Below are positions 32,706-46,000 of a stretch of DNA of 64,000 nt, piece after piece (the stretch's first letter is position 1; the number at the start of each line of letters is the position of its first letter). A program made the translations under genes and the position numbers. The notes beneath the pieces were generated by a model. That model was not told the origin of the DNA. It saw nothing but the letters and a program-made list of their open reading frames with translations, and did not search any database. The DNA comes from Whitmania pigra (lineage: Eukaryota > Annelida > Clitellata > Hirudinida > Haemopidae): assembly GCA_021613335.1 (NCBI GenBank), contig JAJTWR010000374.1, positions 124,001-188,000 on the forward strand. The letters are read 5' to 3'.

Positions 32706-35700
32706 CTGAAGTTGTTTTAAGAAAATATTAAAACACGCCATTCACACTAAAACACTTGCATTAATATTTACATGGCAATGCCATAAATTACATTTTTTGA
32801 ATAAATGGCACTTTACATAATTTAAACTTAAAGAAAAACTTCACCAGCTGCAGTCAAGGTGGTTGGAGTAACGACACATCCCCACAGCTCTACGGTGAAA
32901 GCAGGCATAGCGTCTGCTACATAAGTTGATACTATGGTGAGTCTGACATATGAATAAACAACTGGATTTGGAATTGCTATGTCAGTTGCGGCTACCGAAT
33001 CAGGAGCTGTTAACTAATGAAAAAGAAGTCGTTATTCGGTCGCGCTTCGAGACAAATGTTGCGGGTTTTTTAAATTTGAAAAGAGCAATTTGTTTTTGGT
33101 ATTTACAGTGTCTCCGTTTGCCCAGTTGATTCCATCGTCGCTGTATTGCATCAAAATTTCTTTTATCCTTTGGCTTGTTTTCTGGGTTATAGTTATCTTG
33201 GTGACTTTAGTCTTACTCCCCAAGCGAATTTGCAAGTAACGATCAAATGGTCCTTTTCTCAAACCGGGAGCCCAACCTGCGGAATTCGTAAAATGGAATT
33301 TATTCGCGCCTTGAATCTGCTTTATATAGCAAGTTTAGAATGGACAGGTTTTATTTGAATTGCACAAACAATTTACCAATGCCAGAAGGTCTGGCGCTGA
33401 TGTAATCGTTCATTCCCGGCGAACCTCCGATCTGACAATCCTGTATTGTGCTTGAACCCATTCCCAACGCAACCTCAGAGGGGCATTCTGAAAAAGAATG
33501 GATTTTAGATTTGGTCGACCTGATGTTTATTTTATTAGTTCGTCAGCTTAGGGCTGGTCTTGAAACAAATTGATGCTGTGTTTTAATGCATTAGCAGATT
33601 TCTAAGAAATTACTTACCTAAACTTTCGTGATATTTTGGACAAGTAAAGGTTTTATGAAAATAAGTTAATATTAAAAAAGACACTTTTGCTGCCAACCTT
33701 GAATTGGAGAGGCGGTAACAGTCAGATTGATGAAACTCATGGGATAAGTAATCCCCGTTCCAGGAGTGGTGGGCTTTGATTTTGGGTTAGCACTCATTTC
33801 CATCTCGTAAGCCAACCTTACGATTTCCTGCGGTGCATTACTAGTGAGCATGTTAGCCAGGATTTTCAGTTGGAACGAGAAGGTGATGTTGTCCGTGAAG
33901 TAAACATGAGGAAACTGATGATGTAAAACAATCCATGACTAATTTTAGAAAACTTGTCCAATTGGTTCAACTTACGGATATGTAGAAAAATTTGTCTCCG
34001 ACATTAAAATTCAAGGTAGGAGGAGCAGCATTAATAAAGTTATTTTGGAAAGAAGCAGAGTCGAGGTCGAAAAACTTCGGAAAGTAGAATATGAAGTTGG
34101 CGTTGAACGGCTCAGCTCTAGATTGATTGTCGTGAAGGAGGTTGAATCCAAGCGACACTGTGTCTCTGGAATTAGTTTAAAATTACGAATCCAATTTAAA
34201 TATTTTAATATCTCTAATTAAACAACGTAATCGAATAGGCAACAAATCAGAAACAACCAGCAATCAATAATCGATCGTTAAATTTCAAACCCTCCGTTGT
34301 AAGTTATTGACGAATCAACAATTGGTGTTAGAATTAAGACAATAGCATCAGTGGATGGTTTGCTGGCCACCACATTGGATACATTCGTGGCCAGAATACC
34401 AAGGTAGGAGAATTTGTAAGTCACAGTTTCCGCAGTTAGATCGAGTGCTTCTTGAGCATCTGCCATTTGCACTTGGACTTCCACCACGATATCATCGTCC
34501 CCTGGTCGGTAGATCTCAGCCCTGTACGTGTGACCTGTTGGTAATGATTCGTCTAGAGTTTATTTAATTTAGAAATGACATTTTAATCTATTTCAAGTTA
34601 GATTTATATATGAATTTATATATAGACGTATATATGTTTATTATTTACATATATTTATTTATTATGTATTATATATTTAGATATACAGAAATGACCTGTA
34701 TTTGTAATTCGTCCCAAGTTTATGGAGGCCTTGTCATTTTGGGAAGTAAGTTTCGTGGAGGTGTAAGTTGTTGAAGTGGGAAAAGGAATGGTCACACTGC
34801 CGAGGTTTTTTCCAAAACTAACCTAAATTTATAATTTCACATTGATTCATTTTTTGCATCATCTGTTTTCTGATTTTTTGCTGAGTGAAAAGTTTGATTG
34901 GAATGGTTACTAACAAATTATCAAATTATCACTTACCAGTCTGAAGTAGACAACTGTCATGACAGCCGAAACACTGCCCATTGGAAGCTGCAGGGAAATA
35001 ATTGCAGCATCTGAAGTATTGGCCAGTACTGTAATAGTGGCATTGAAGATATTGTTGGAAAAGCTGGTCATCTTCACAGGATTTTGGTCGGCGGAAATGC
35101 TAGCATACGGGATACCAATAAAATTGAAATCTTGAGTAGTTGGTGGACTTGCAACAATCGTCAGAGTCAAGTCTTTCGATTGCACCGTTCCATTTATGCC
35201 GACACGAGATGATATTGTTATTGTGCTGCCTGTACTCATTGGGCTGTTTCTTACGATTGTGGCGATGGCCTCTATTCTCAGCTAATAAAGTTCGTAATAA
35301 TGATTGTGTTTTAGAAAAAGGTTTTCCCCTGTCTTCAATTTAAATTATGCAATTTATTATAAAATAAATTTCGTTTCGTAAAGGCGTCAAATTGATATTA
35401 AAAGATCTACCTTGCTTTGTTCAGGGTAAAACTTATTAATGGGAACAAAGCACAACATTCCAAAATCCAGATCTCCTTGGTTGTTGTAAGCATTAGATCC
35501 GCTGAGATTAATTGAGTTAATTGAAAAATAAAATCAAATTCACCATTCTTTACAATTTTAAATTCACCTCTTACTGAGTATCCTTACTGAACTCCTTTTA
35601 TCCAGACACGGAAAGTTCTGTCCAACGTGGACAGCATTCAATTCCACGACTTCAACAGAATCGTCGGCAGGAGCCAGAATTTGAATCGTCAACACGTGGT

Positions 35701-38700
35701 TCGCTTCCACAAGAGGGTAAATGAATTCAGTGGTCAGAATTAGGGTCTGACCTTTGTAGATATTCGTAGTAGGAATAGTAGAGTTCTCGTTTACTTTCGA
35801 TTGAGCGAACGTAATGTTTGGAAGAACAGCAGCCTGAAGTTGTCAATGAAAACAAATTTTACATTTTAAAATAATATTACTTTCACCGGAATGTAATTAT
35901 TATAAAATTCAGTCTAAATTTAGCAATTATTTTTTAACTGCCAACATCATCAATTTACTACTTTGAGTAATTGGAAACATGTAAAGTCAAAATTGAACAG
36001 GTTTTAAAACCGATTAGCACATCTTACCGAATTGTAAGTGTAAGTGACCGAAGGTCCAACATTGAAGACTACGTTGGCAGTAAAATCGATTCCATTCATT
36101 CCAGTATCTACCGAAAGCACCACGTACTTAGAAGCTGCAGTTGCTGACTTGGACACTCTAATCAGAACTTCGATGACAACCGATCCATCGTCGTAAATGG
36201 ATGTTTTGTTCAAATTCTGATAACCTGTTTGTGGATAATCATTACGATTAATAATTCTATTATTAAATGTGTTAAATGAATAAGTCAATTAAAAAATGTC
36301 TTCAAATAATCTCACCTATATTCGACAACTTATACAACTCAAGCCATCCAGAACTGTACTTCGTGGGATCAGCACGGGCTACTTTCCTTGCCTTGGTGGA
36401 CAGATTGACATAAGATATGTCGTAACCGTACTCTTTCACCGAGATTGTGCAAAGACTAAGATCGGTATCGTGGGAAACATCGGCCTTGATAATCCAGTCA
36501 GCCACTGTTTTGGGGGCTGTTTTCAGGAGGATTTTCGTCGAAAATTGTTCTCCCGCTGCCACATTTGATCCATTTCTTCTGGTGTAGTCAAATACTACAT
36601 AAGGCTGGTAGGAGAATAATTTTGTTTTTTTTTTAAACATTGTACAAACTGCATTTTAATACGTCAATTTAGTCAACTACGCAAATATTCAACCACACTT
36701 TCTATACATCAATTTAATAAATGAACTGTGTTTCGAAATAATCAAAATTGAGTAATTTTATTGATAAATAAAAAAATTAAACCAAGAACATTTTAACTCA
36801 CTGTGAAATTTGTTTTGTAATCGAAATTTTGCACCCGTCCAACGGTAAAAGTATTAGTGTTGTTCCAGCGTAGAGCTGGTGTATAGGTGAAGGTCGTGAG
36901 AAAACTTCCTGTTGCCGGCAGAGGAGTAACGTCGTTGATGAGGATGAGAACTCTCAACTTGACCTTGTCGTCGTCTGTAGGCACAAAATTCGAACCAAAA
37001 GGGGGTAAATCGGCCACGTTGTTCACGGAACCTGCGCTCAATATGGCTGTGTGGTACAATTCCGAACCAGGCCTGTAAATACATTATTGAAGGCGATAGC
37101 AAGATCATGATCAACATTCAATAATCAAATTATAATAGCTATTCCTATGTAGACGACCAAATAAGAAATACATTGTGAATAATTTCTGAGATCCATTGTT
37201 GTTTTCAAAATAAAATATATCATAAATGTCTTTTGACATTTCGCATGCATTGAAATCCAATCGCAATTTTGTAATTAAAAATAATTAATTATATTTTGCA
37301 TTGATGACAGGTAGTACTGACATAGGCAGGTAGTTAAAACTGGCATTGAGTTTAAACTGTTGAGTGCAAGGAAGGTTTTTCCCGACGAAGAGAACTTCTG
37401 CCCTGATGATGGAAAATTGACTCGAAGTTGTTGTGTTGGGAGCTTTGAAGGTTATGGTCACCGGATAGTTGAGGGCTTTTGGGTAAAAGGCAATGGTGAG
37501 ATTCAAATCAACTGTCTGGTTCACGTTTATGCTCGAAGAACCGAAAGCGTACGTAACGTTGGCTGCTGGCACTGCGACACCCTACAAAAACAAAAAGTCA
37601 ATCTATATATTTTAATTTATTTCAGTTTAGTTTTTTTTAATTTTATATTGATTCTTAGAAGCGATAGCCTAATTACTGGTTTTGTAAATTTTTGATTCAA
37701 TATCGAAGTGATATGGAATTTTTAATGTAATTTTAGATTTTAAAAATTTACTTAAAATAGAAGAAGCTAATGAAGTCAATGTAAATAACCAAATTAATTA
37801 TCTATTTAAATTTACGTAAATGTGCCATTTACTTTAAACTATCAGTCAAATGTATTAGAATATATTGAGCATTATCTTAATGTTGAAATATTCACGAAAT
37901 TCAGTAATAAATAAATATATTGAAATATTCACGAATTCAGTAATAAATAAATATATTGAAATATTCACGAATTCAGTAATAATAACCACTGCGGTTGGAA
38001 TTTCGGTGATGTTCGATAGCGTTAAAATCTGAGAAAAGGTGGCAGTCTGAGAATTTGATCCTGCAAAGGTTCCTGACACGGTTGCCTGTTGATTGACGGT
38101 CATACCAGAATATTTTAGTGGCACCACGTACAGGAAAATTTGAAGGATGCTGGCATAGGGATCTTGAGAAAAAGGTCTGATGTTTTTATTCTCGAGTGTT
38201 CCGAGATCCCATACGACTTGGTTAGTTTCGAGACCAGGGATAGTCACTGAGTATTTGGGAACAGAGGTCAAGAAACAGGGTATGTTGTCACCTCTGAACT
38301 TAAGCACTGCAGCACACGTCTTGTACTTGGAGCCGTCGGTGGCGAAGGTCAAAGTGTAGTTGCTGGCCGTGTTGGGTCCTATGCTGACGTTGAGAGAAAG
38401 AGCTTTTGAAAAATGAAGGAATGTTGACGCCGTTCCGTTAAATGGATAGATGCTTGTGACCGGCGGAGTACTCAGCTGTGAATTGGAACCATTTAAAAAA
38501 AAATATTTTCAAAAACTCTCTTTTAAATCACATTTAATTATAGAATCAACAATTCATTTTTTTAATTTCTTTGAATATTAAAAAAAAAATACCGGAGGAG
38601 CTGGAACTGCCGAGGTGACTGTAAAGGGCATTTGTCCCGCCCAGATCTGGTCAGATCCAATTTCGAGGGTTGAACCAACCCAAAGATTTTGTCCGACGAG

Positions 38701-41700
38701 GGAATCATTGTATGGAATGTAGATAACAAACTGTAGGGTAATTCTGCTCTCCGTCCAGTTGAAAACTGAATCTCTGGAACCTTCCAAAATAATGTTTTAT
38801 GTAATTTAATGTTAATTACGAGCAACAAATGATTCATCAGAATACCTTCAATTAACTGTTCGAACATTTCCAATAACTCACTGATTTTAATAAAAACCAC
38901 AACTCACCTTTATTGACCAATCTTCCCAAGTTCATGGTTGCCCTTTCATTCGTGAGGCCTGTTGCGCTTGGGAAAAGGGTAAAGGGTATGTCGAGGTACT
39001 GGTAGCATTCGTAGTTTGCGCCAACGCTGCCAATCAAGACACTGCAAATGGAAGCGGCGTCCGTGAAATTGAATGGAGTGAAGACGTCAAAATTCAGTGC
39101 AATGGATGGATATGGAAGGTACATGTCCACTTGGAAAACTGCCGTCGATCCGACTCGAATGCTGGAAGGGCCTGACACGTTGAATTGCGGAGTCATCGAG
39201 CTGGTGTTCTGTGAAACAGATTGATTTATCTTAAAATTTTAACAATAAATAACAACATAAGCATGGAAATGTAATTTACCAAATTACATTAATTACCACT
39301 AAACCTTAGCTAATTAATATGACCTAATAATTTATACTTGGAAAAGAAACTCACGAACGAATCGAGAATGGCGATGAACCCTGCCTGACCGACCCAAATC
39401 TCGTTCTGCTGATTGTACTCTGCTCCTGCACTGACCCAGTAATACGACCCATTTACGGTGTTATCGCTGTCTATCATGACCACGTCCCATTCAATCTGAA
39501 TGACGTTTGCTATTCCAATTGCTGCTCCGTTGTTCACCACGCTGCCAAAGTTGAGAACAGCTCTGTCGTACTGAAAAATAAATAGAAAGTAAGAAATAGA
39601 ATACGGAAATCACTGGCAGTTCGAATATAATTTAACACGACAAATTAAAATATAATAAACAAATGCAACTTAATAGTGGAAAGATTTATGTCAATAAGTA
39701 AATCCTTAAATCTAAATTTATCTCACGTTTAGAGATCCATCGTTAGCATCCTGTACGGGCTGAGCGGCCGAGACATTGTACTTCAAGTTGGAACCGGAAT
39801 AAACAATCATGGGTTTGCACAGGATCATGATCGTAGACACGTTTTCCGGCGTGAACAGCTCCACGGAGAGATCTATGGTCTGCGAAGGAGGAAACTGGAT
39901 TTGGAGCTGGAAGTGCACTTTGCTTCCCACCCTCATCGTGGTAGTGTAGTTGTACTGTCCAGTCTTCGTGAGGGTAAACGTTAAGTTGGTGACCGAGCTG
40001 GGGATGGATGCTTGCTGTAGAAGATTTTATAGGTCTTCGTTTAATTTTAAATTCATCATTTTTCTTTAAATCTTCGTTCACAAAATGAATGAATTCGTAC
40101 TGTAAGTAGTGTATTTGGAATTTTCTATCGAACTTCCACTTCAATTTCAATTTTAAATTCTCGCAACGTGAATAAATTGCTATTTAATAATGAACTTGAC
40201 AAACCCTCCTGTATCTATCGAGGACTTCTTCATTTTGACCGATAGTATCTTCGTAGTCAAACATTCCATCACCCACGGTGATCTTCAGCGTGGCGTATTC
40301 CCTTGGACCAACCACGTCCCCATCATTTCCAGGCATGACTTCGTTCACGAGAGACACTTGAAGCGTATAGACACGTCCGTCTGTGACTCCTTCGAGAGAC
40401 TTTTCCAAGATCATTTTCCCGTCCCCGACGCCGACCGAAAACAGTCCTTCCGAGTTGCCCGAAACGATTTCAAAGACCAGTTTGGCGCAGTCGCACTGCT
40501 TCATGTTGCACGTGTTTTGAAGGTCATCGTCAGTCGCTTTTATCTCGTAGAAGATGCTTCCGACAGGGGTTCCGCTTTTTACGTAAACACCCATGTACCT
40601 CGAACTAAACTTGGGACGATGTGGGTTGCCTGGAAGAGATTGGAAAGGAATGTTTTTGCAGTTTGTAAAGTTCATAAATTTTGATTTTCTGGGATTTTCG
40701 TGATAAATTCGGTTTTCATCTTAATTTAAATTAATTCAATTTAGCTAAAATCTTTTCAAGTATTAATGTTATAGCAAAAGAATTCGGTCTGAAATTTGTT
40801 GACAATTGTTGAATATATCTCCAGTAATTAAAAAGGTTTGTTGCAAAATGAAAGATCTCACTGTAAACGTCACAGAATTCACCAGACCAGCAAGGATGAC
40901 ATCGACAAACACCTTCACTGTCACACTCACCCTGGTCACAGGTCACTCTAAGATCATATATATTATAATAATGTGAGGTTACATTTTAAATCTTATGCAT
41001 TATTCTAACAAATCTTTATCAAAATATAAAAAGCATTTTATTGAAGTATGTTGCAGATATTTCACTTTATGAAACAGGGAAGTGGCAATTTGTGGGGTCT
41101 ACCCGGGTTTTAAAATTTTTTTTTCCTTCCCATTAACAAATTGACTTAAAATGGAGGCCCGTGGCTGCTCTGCCTATGGTATGCGTATTTCCAAAAAAGT
41201 TAAATCTGAAACTGAGCAGCATCAAACATCCAGAATAGAATTCAAACAAATATGAGCTCGTTCAGTATAACGACGGATTGATGACGAAATACCTAGCTAA
41301 TGTTAAAAAAAGCAAATATTTTTTCTCTTTACTTTATTGCTTGCAAAACACATCAATCTTTAAACATTCCTACAAATTGCATGTTTTGTCCAGTGCTGTA
41401 TAGAACTGTTTCGCTGCTTGTCACAATTTGCTCGCAAAATTTATTTTCACTGCCAGGATAAATGTTTTATGTAATTATTTAATTATTCTTATTATACAAA
41501 AAAGCCACAAAAAGACAATGCTTTCTTACTGTGGACATTGATCGCCGTAGCAGGTTTTTGGGATGCAGACAGATGAATTGTTGGGATCTGCAAATTAATT
41601 GTTTGATTTTAGTTAAATGTATGCACTATTAAATTAAAGATTTCATTAAGTCCTTCTTTAACAAGAGATTACCAATTGTTCGTCTCACCTGCCTGGCAAT

Positions 41701-41782
41701 TCTCAGCAACAAAAAGAGCAAGAACCACAGAAGTAGCTACGTCCACCAATGTGAACGGACGGCGTGGTTCTACCGGTGGCAT
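31657..41782 (-). CDS. Large secreted/cell-surface protein: EGF-like, cadherin-like, repeat array, F5/8C domain; unrecognised family
   Basis: I assembled 28 exons whose phases agree at every junction, giving 1,861 codons including the stop. Order by approximate residue: signal peptide 1-31 (hydrophobic core TSVVLALFVA), Cys-containing segment 32-50, EGF-like module 51-79, cadherin-like module 80-221, array of related beta-rich units 222-1548, F5/8C discoidin domain 1548-1698, and a Cys/Trp-rich tail to 1860 ending ADWMECCA. No transmembrane helix is evident, so secretion or matrix location is likely. Many Asn-x-Ser/Thr sites fit an extracellular protein. I do not recognise the complete architecture. 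The function is unknown; discoidin plus cadherin and EGF modules suggest adhesion or matrix binding, which is inference. Alternative: two adjacent genes, but no internal stop or promoter supports that. Confidence 0.75.
32845..33487 (-). other. F5/8 type C (discoidin) domain exons
   Basis: Exons 33377-33487, 33107-33276 and 32845-33013. The domain runs from CPSEVALGMGSSTIQDCQI, through GWAPG, RYLQIRLGSKTKVTKITI and MQYSDDGINW, to FTVELWGC. The first and last Cys form the usual domain-closing pair. Such domains bind carbohydrates, collagen or phospholipid. Confidence 0.85.
33698..40014 (-). other. Extracellular gene, central exons: array of an unrecognised repeat
   Basis: Exons: 39727-40014, 39355-39570, 38908-39208, 38593-38780, 37987-38475, 37322-37581, 36802-37072, 36316-36604, 36028-36224, 35568-35833, 35411-35501, 34937-35281, 34696-34822, 34291-34534, 33976-34165, 33698-33914. 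Recurring motifs are G-x-N-x-x-C (VGANYEC, RGDNIPC, VGKNLPC, VGQNFPC) and a later small-residue turn (LNFGSVVNNG, MNLGRLVNKG, WDLGTLENKN, INLGRITNTG), followed by alternating hydrophobic strands. The unit is probably around 160-190 residues. It resembles DUF11-like or integrin-type beta sandwiches only in general pattern. Confidence 0.65.
37883..37985. repeat. 36-bp tandem repeat, 3 copies, at a donor site
   Basis: The unit tgaaatattcacgaattcag plus taataaataaatatat is repeated. The copy nearest the 37987 exon border includes the donor GTTATTATTACTG of that exon. Confidence 0.85.
40205..41782 (-). other. Extracellular gene, 5' exons: signal peptide, EGF-like, cadherin-like
   Basis: Exons: 41689-41782 (ATG at 41780-41782, signal peptide), 41530-41587 (CIPKTCYGDQC), 40862-40947 (EGF-like: CDQGECDSEGVCRCHPCW), 40205-40629 (cadherin-like: GSIFYEIKATDDD, VFEIVSGNSEGLFSVGVGDG, REYATLKITVGDG). 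The cadherin-like module carries a Cys-rich insert (CNMKQCDC) not typical of classical cadherins, and lacks a second cadherin repeat, so it may be a cadherin-derived beta sandwich. Confidence 0.7.
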
Positions 41783-43005
41783 TGTTTCACTCGGCTAAAC
41801 CGTGAAAAGAAGAAGGTGGACAAATCGTGGACAACTGCGGAGTAACGGATTAAGAATAAAAGAAACTGCTAGAATAAATTTCGGATCAATTGATTTCAAG
41901 GAAGAGAATCTGCAATGCTTTATGGTGACGAGCCATCAGGTGGTTTGTTTACTGCTGGTCTCCGTGGCTACCATTTCATCGATCCACGAACATGGAACAT
42001 GCCAGAGACAAAAGACAATGGAATGGAGTTCGAGTGGCTATGTTCATTACAAATCGCTTTTAGAAATGCTTCTTATAATAAAAGCGACGAGTGAATTAAT
42101 ATTTTATTCTTGTTATTAATGATGTTACTAATCATTCTGATTATCATTGCTATTAAGCATAGACAGCGCTGAATGGATGCGTATTGCAGTTCCATTTTAA
42201 AAAGCTTTTTAGTTTTATTAATAAGACTTCACACAACAAATGAATGATATATTTGTGGTTTTCAATGTTTTACTATTAATGTTTTGTATTTTCTCAAATA
42301 CGCCCAATCTCATGTTCAATCTCATTCTCAGCAACAGTTCTGTCCGAATTAACGACATGGCAATCTCACAAATAAACAGGACGCGTTGCCATTGGAAATG
42401 AAACAATTCCCTCTTGTAAATCAGGTGCTCTTTCCTGACATTAGAAATTCATTCGAAAATGTTTTTAAAAAATTATTTCCAAAGTTGCAAAATGTTTATC
42501 GTTATCGTATGTTAGCCTTATTTGAAATCGCTTTTATTTCTTCATGAAGTGTTCATATTTGTTGCCTCATAGCCTCAGTTACAAATATCCCTCAATTTGC
42601 TTATTTAAAATCCAAAATAAAAAATTGAATAATTAGAATAATTTTTTGCTCGAATCGTTTTAAGCATGTGTTGTAAGTAAACTCGAGATAAATTCAAAAT
42701 GCTTTATTGTTAAATCAATCGATAATATTATATTAAAGTCATTAACTCAGTTTGTAACTAAATGATTGTGAAAATACTGAGAAAAGGGTTTCAAATGAGA
42801 AATAATATTAAAATTTACTAATGTTGAAAACCTATTGATGTAAAATGATTGTAATACCTAACTGATAAATATTAATTTACGGAAATGAGTAAAAACCTAA
42901 TAGTTCATCGTCAATCACCAGCACAAATTACCTCCTGATCGATGAATTAATCAAATCTAACTCTAAATAAATATTACAACCTAAATCTAATTCATTTAAA
43001 AATAT
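41783..43005. other. Intergenic: upstream of extracellular gene, 3' flank of PAL/TAL gene
   Basis: No convincing gene. A plus-strand open frame at 41802-42119 overlaps the expected promoter of the extracellular gene and resembles nothing I know. An AATAAA on the minus strand at 42703-42708 could serve the PAL/TAL gene. Confidence 0.4.
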
Positions 43006-46000
43006 CTAAAATTCAAAGATATCTAAGAGCAGATCCATCATCTGTTCTCCTCTGATGGCCTTCAGAATTGTGTCCATTGGATTGTCCAATGTCTCCGTTC
43101 CGTTGTAAAAGCGGATATTAAGTTCCTTTCTGATGAAGTGGTACATTTTACGAGTGCCTGTGCAATGGAGGTGGTCATTAATTAATTAATTACATCTTAA
43201 TAGATGATTTATTATTACTGGTTTTTTAATATCCTTCTCTTAATTGGCCATCGTTGTAAAAAAGAAACTTGATAAATTTGGTTAAAGTTACTCAAGGTTG
43301 TATCTTAGAATTAAATTTTAGATAAACTGTCTAATGACTAACCCAATCCCAGAGAATCAACAACTTTTCCAACATGACTCCCTGCATCTATGCTTGCAAG
43401 CAATTCGTTTACTCTCTTTTCGAATTTTTCCAGAAACAATGACACCAGCTTGTTGTTGTCAAGTACCTGTCCATTGACATGCTGAGATTTGAACCCATCG
43501 CTTTCGATTTGAGATCTCACGAAATCAAATCTGAAGGCAGCATCGTACCACAACCACTTTTGAGTTTCTCTAAAAAAAATAATGATTTATATGTATTTAA
43601 TTCATGCATAATTTGCGCCTGCTCATATGCACGTTTATTAAGCAAAAACTCACATCGAAACCTCAAATCCCAGGACTTCCTTGGTGATTTCGTGCCACAC
43701 CCTGGTGATTTGACCTTCCAACCATCTGAGGTCAAGAGCTTGGCACAAACTCAAGAAAGACGACGCCATGATCAGTCTGAGCAGGTCCAAAGTTTCTGAG
43801 GTTTTTCTGGCACTGACCAATGCCATGGAGTTGATGGATTGGTTGTGCATTTCGGCGCTCATCACGTGGTTCGTCATGGGACCAGCCAAGAATTCCAACT
43901 CGCTCGTATAAGCCGCCAGAGCCGTGTCTATGCCCTGAATCAAAGGAACAAGTAATTGTTTAGTATTTTTTGTAAACCAATGACATCGATACAGTTTCAA
44001 GGAATTAATTAAACACAAATTGATGAATATTTTCCTAAAATTGATGTTTTATAATGCTAAGCTTAGATAAATAAGAATAAAAACAAGACAAACTTTAAAT
44101 CCAAAATCCTTGGTGTAGTCACATCCTGAAAGGTTGGGTGGCAATCCACCATTCATGTGATGGTTGAGGATTTCTGACAACTGGGCAAAGATCATCCTGC
44201 CACACATTTGGACGGACTGCCTCGTCTGATCCATAGCAACGGTGGTGTTGCTACCTAAATTGAATTGATAATTATGATTTGTTATAATTTAATCATGTAA
44301 TGTAATTATAATTTAACATACCTAAGTTGATATCATTGCTATGACATTACTTAATAGTTTATGAAAATAATAAACACACTGCAAACTGAAACTACCCTGG
44401 AAATTTCCGCAATGAATGATGTTTTTTTCGACATGATCGATGAGTGGATTGTCATTCGATGAATTCAACTCCACAGTCACCCTCCTCACAGAGTCCTTGA
44501 AGGTTTCAATGCTCGGACTCATCCATTGTGGGGACGTCCTCAGGCCATACCGGTCCTGGGCGAGCTCTTTGGGGTCGATGGAAAGTTTTTCAAGGTCATG
44601 CCTGTCAGATTGTTCTTGGTGTTATTGTTGGCCTAGGATGTCAAACGCTCATATGCAATTTACCTGGCAAGCTGGGACTTTTCCAGCAATCTTCTTATGA
44701 CACCAGAGAACTCTCTCATTCCAGCATGAGGCAGACTGTTACAGACAGTTTGGTGGAAGGACTCCATTCTGCCCTTGAGGCATTCCACGGACATGGAGGT
44801 TAATATTTCCACCAGAAGGAGACACGTACCGAAATCAAAAAGGTTTAAGGCTGCCAAAGTGGAGGCGCACGAAGCTGCATTCGTCACTGCCAAAGCCTCT
44901 GGTTAAGCAATATTAATGACTTTAACAAAACACATTAATGCAATTAATGAGGTATTAAATGAAATTATTCGTGCTCTCTTCAGTTCGCTAGTTACAAATA
45001 ATGGATGGCAAATTAAGGGATAGAACATAAATACATAAAGTGTATTAAATAAATTAGTACTGACCATGTGCAACAAATTTTAATTACAATAGTTTAATGC
45101 TTGCACTACTTCTGATCAGCATTACACACCGTTTAATGCGATAATAGACCTATTCATCTATTGATTATTAAATTCGCTTTTAAACCTTTCGCTCGAAATT
45201 CGATGAATTCAAGTCCATTCCTTTGAAAAACCTCTTCTGCCGTTGAATCTAGTTTTCCACGATGGTAGACCAATTCCTTGCGTTTGTTTCCAGACATGCA
45301 GGCTGTCACATAGGAGAGGTGCAGGAGGTCACCACTGGCACTGACCGAACCCCTGAGGGGAACCTGGGGCACAATATCCTTGTTGATCATTTGACAAAGA
45401 AGGTCTACCACTTCTGGTCTGACACCAGAATAGGCACGGCTTAGACTGTTAGCACGGACGAGCATGGCGGCTCTGACATGTCCTACATCCAACCTAGTTA
45501 TAATCATTGAATTATTATTAATACTTTTTAATATCGTTTAACCAAATAAGTCCAAATCATCTCAGTTAGGTAATATAATCAATTAGGACTATAATCAAAT
45601 AAATAAATAAATAAAATTTAACCAAACTGGTTACAATCATTGATTGAATAAATAATTTTAAATATCATTCATCATTTTTAATATGCAATAACGATCGATT
45701 ACATCAATTACTTTGTTATTACATTAAATCAGTTCTGGATGGTGAAGGTTGGAAAAACATCAAAACATCAACTTACTTCTCTGACATAGATCCACAGTTA
45801 AGATGGAAGATGAGGGACTTCTGAATGGCGAGGATGTCTTCATTTCTGACGTCTGCACTTCCACCAAAGCCGGTGTTCACTCCATAAACGATCATCTTCT
45901 TTTCCAGACATTCATCGAGATAGGCTGCATTTTCTCGGAGATTCTTTCTCGCTTCTTCAGATATTTTGATTTCCACATTTCCTCGATAGAAATCCTTGCG

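Noticed and set aside
40190..40684. 164-codon plus-strand frame opposite the cadherin-like exon
   Set aside because: Antisense shadow; the minus strand has splice sites and cadherin-like sequence.
41802..42119. 105-codon plus-strand gene
   Set aside because: Overlaps the promoter of the divergent extracellular gene, has no recognisable domain and has no supporting splice or conservation evidence.
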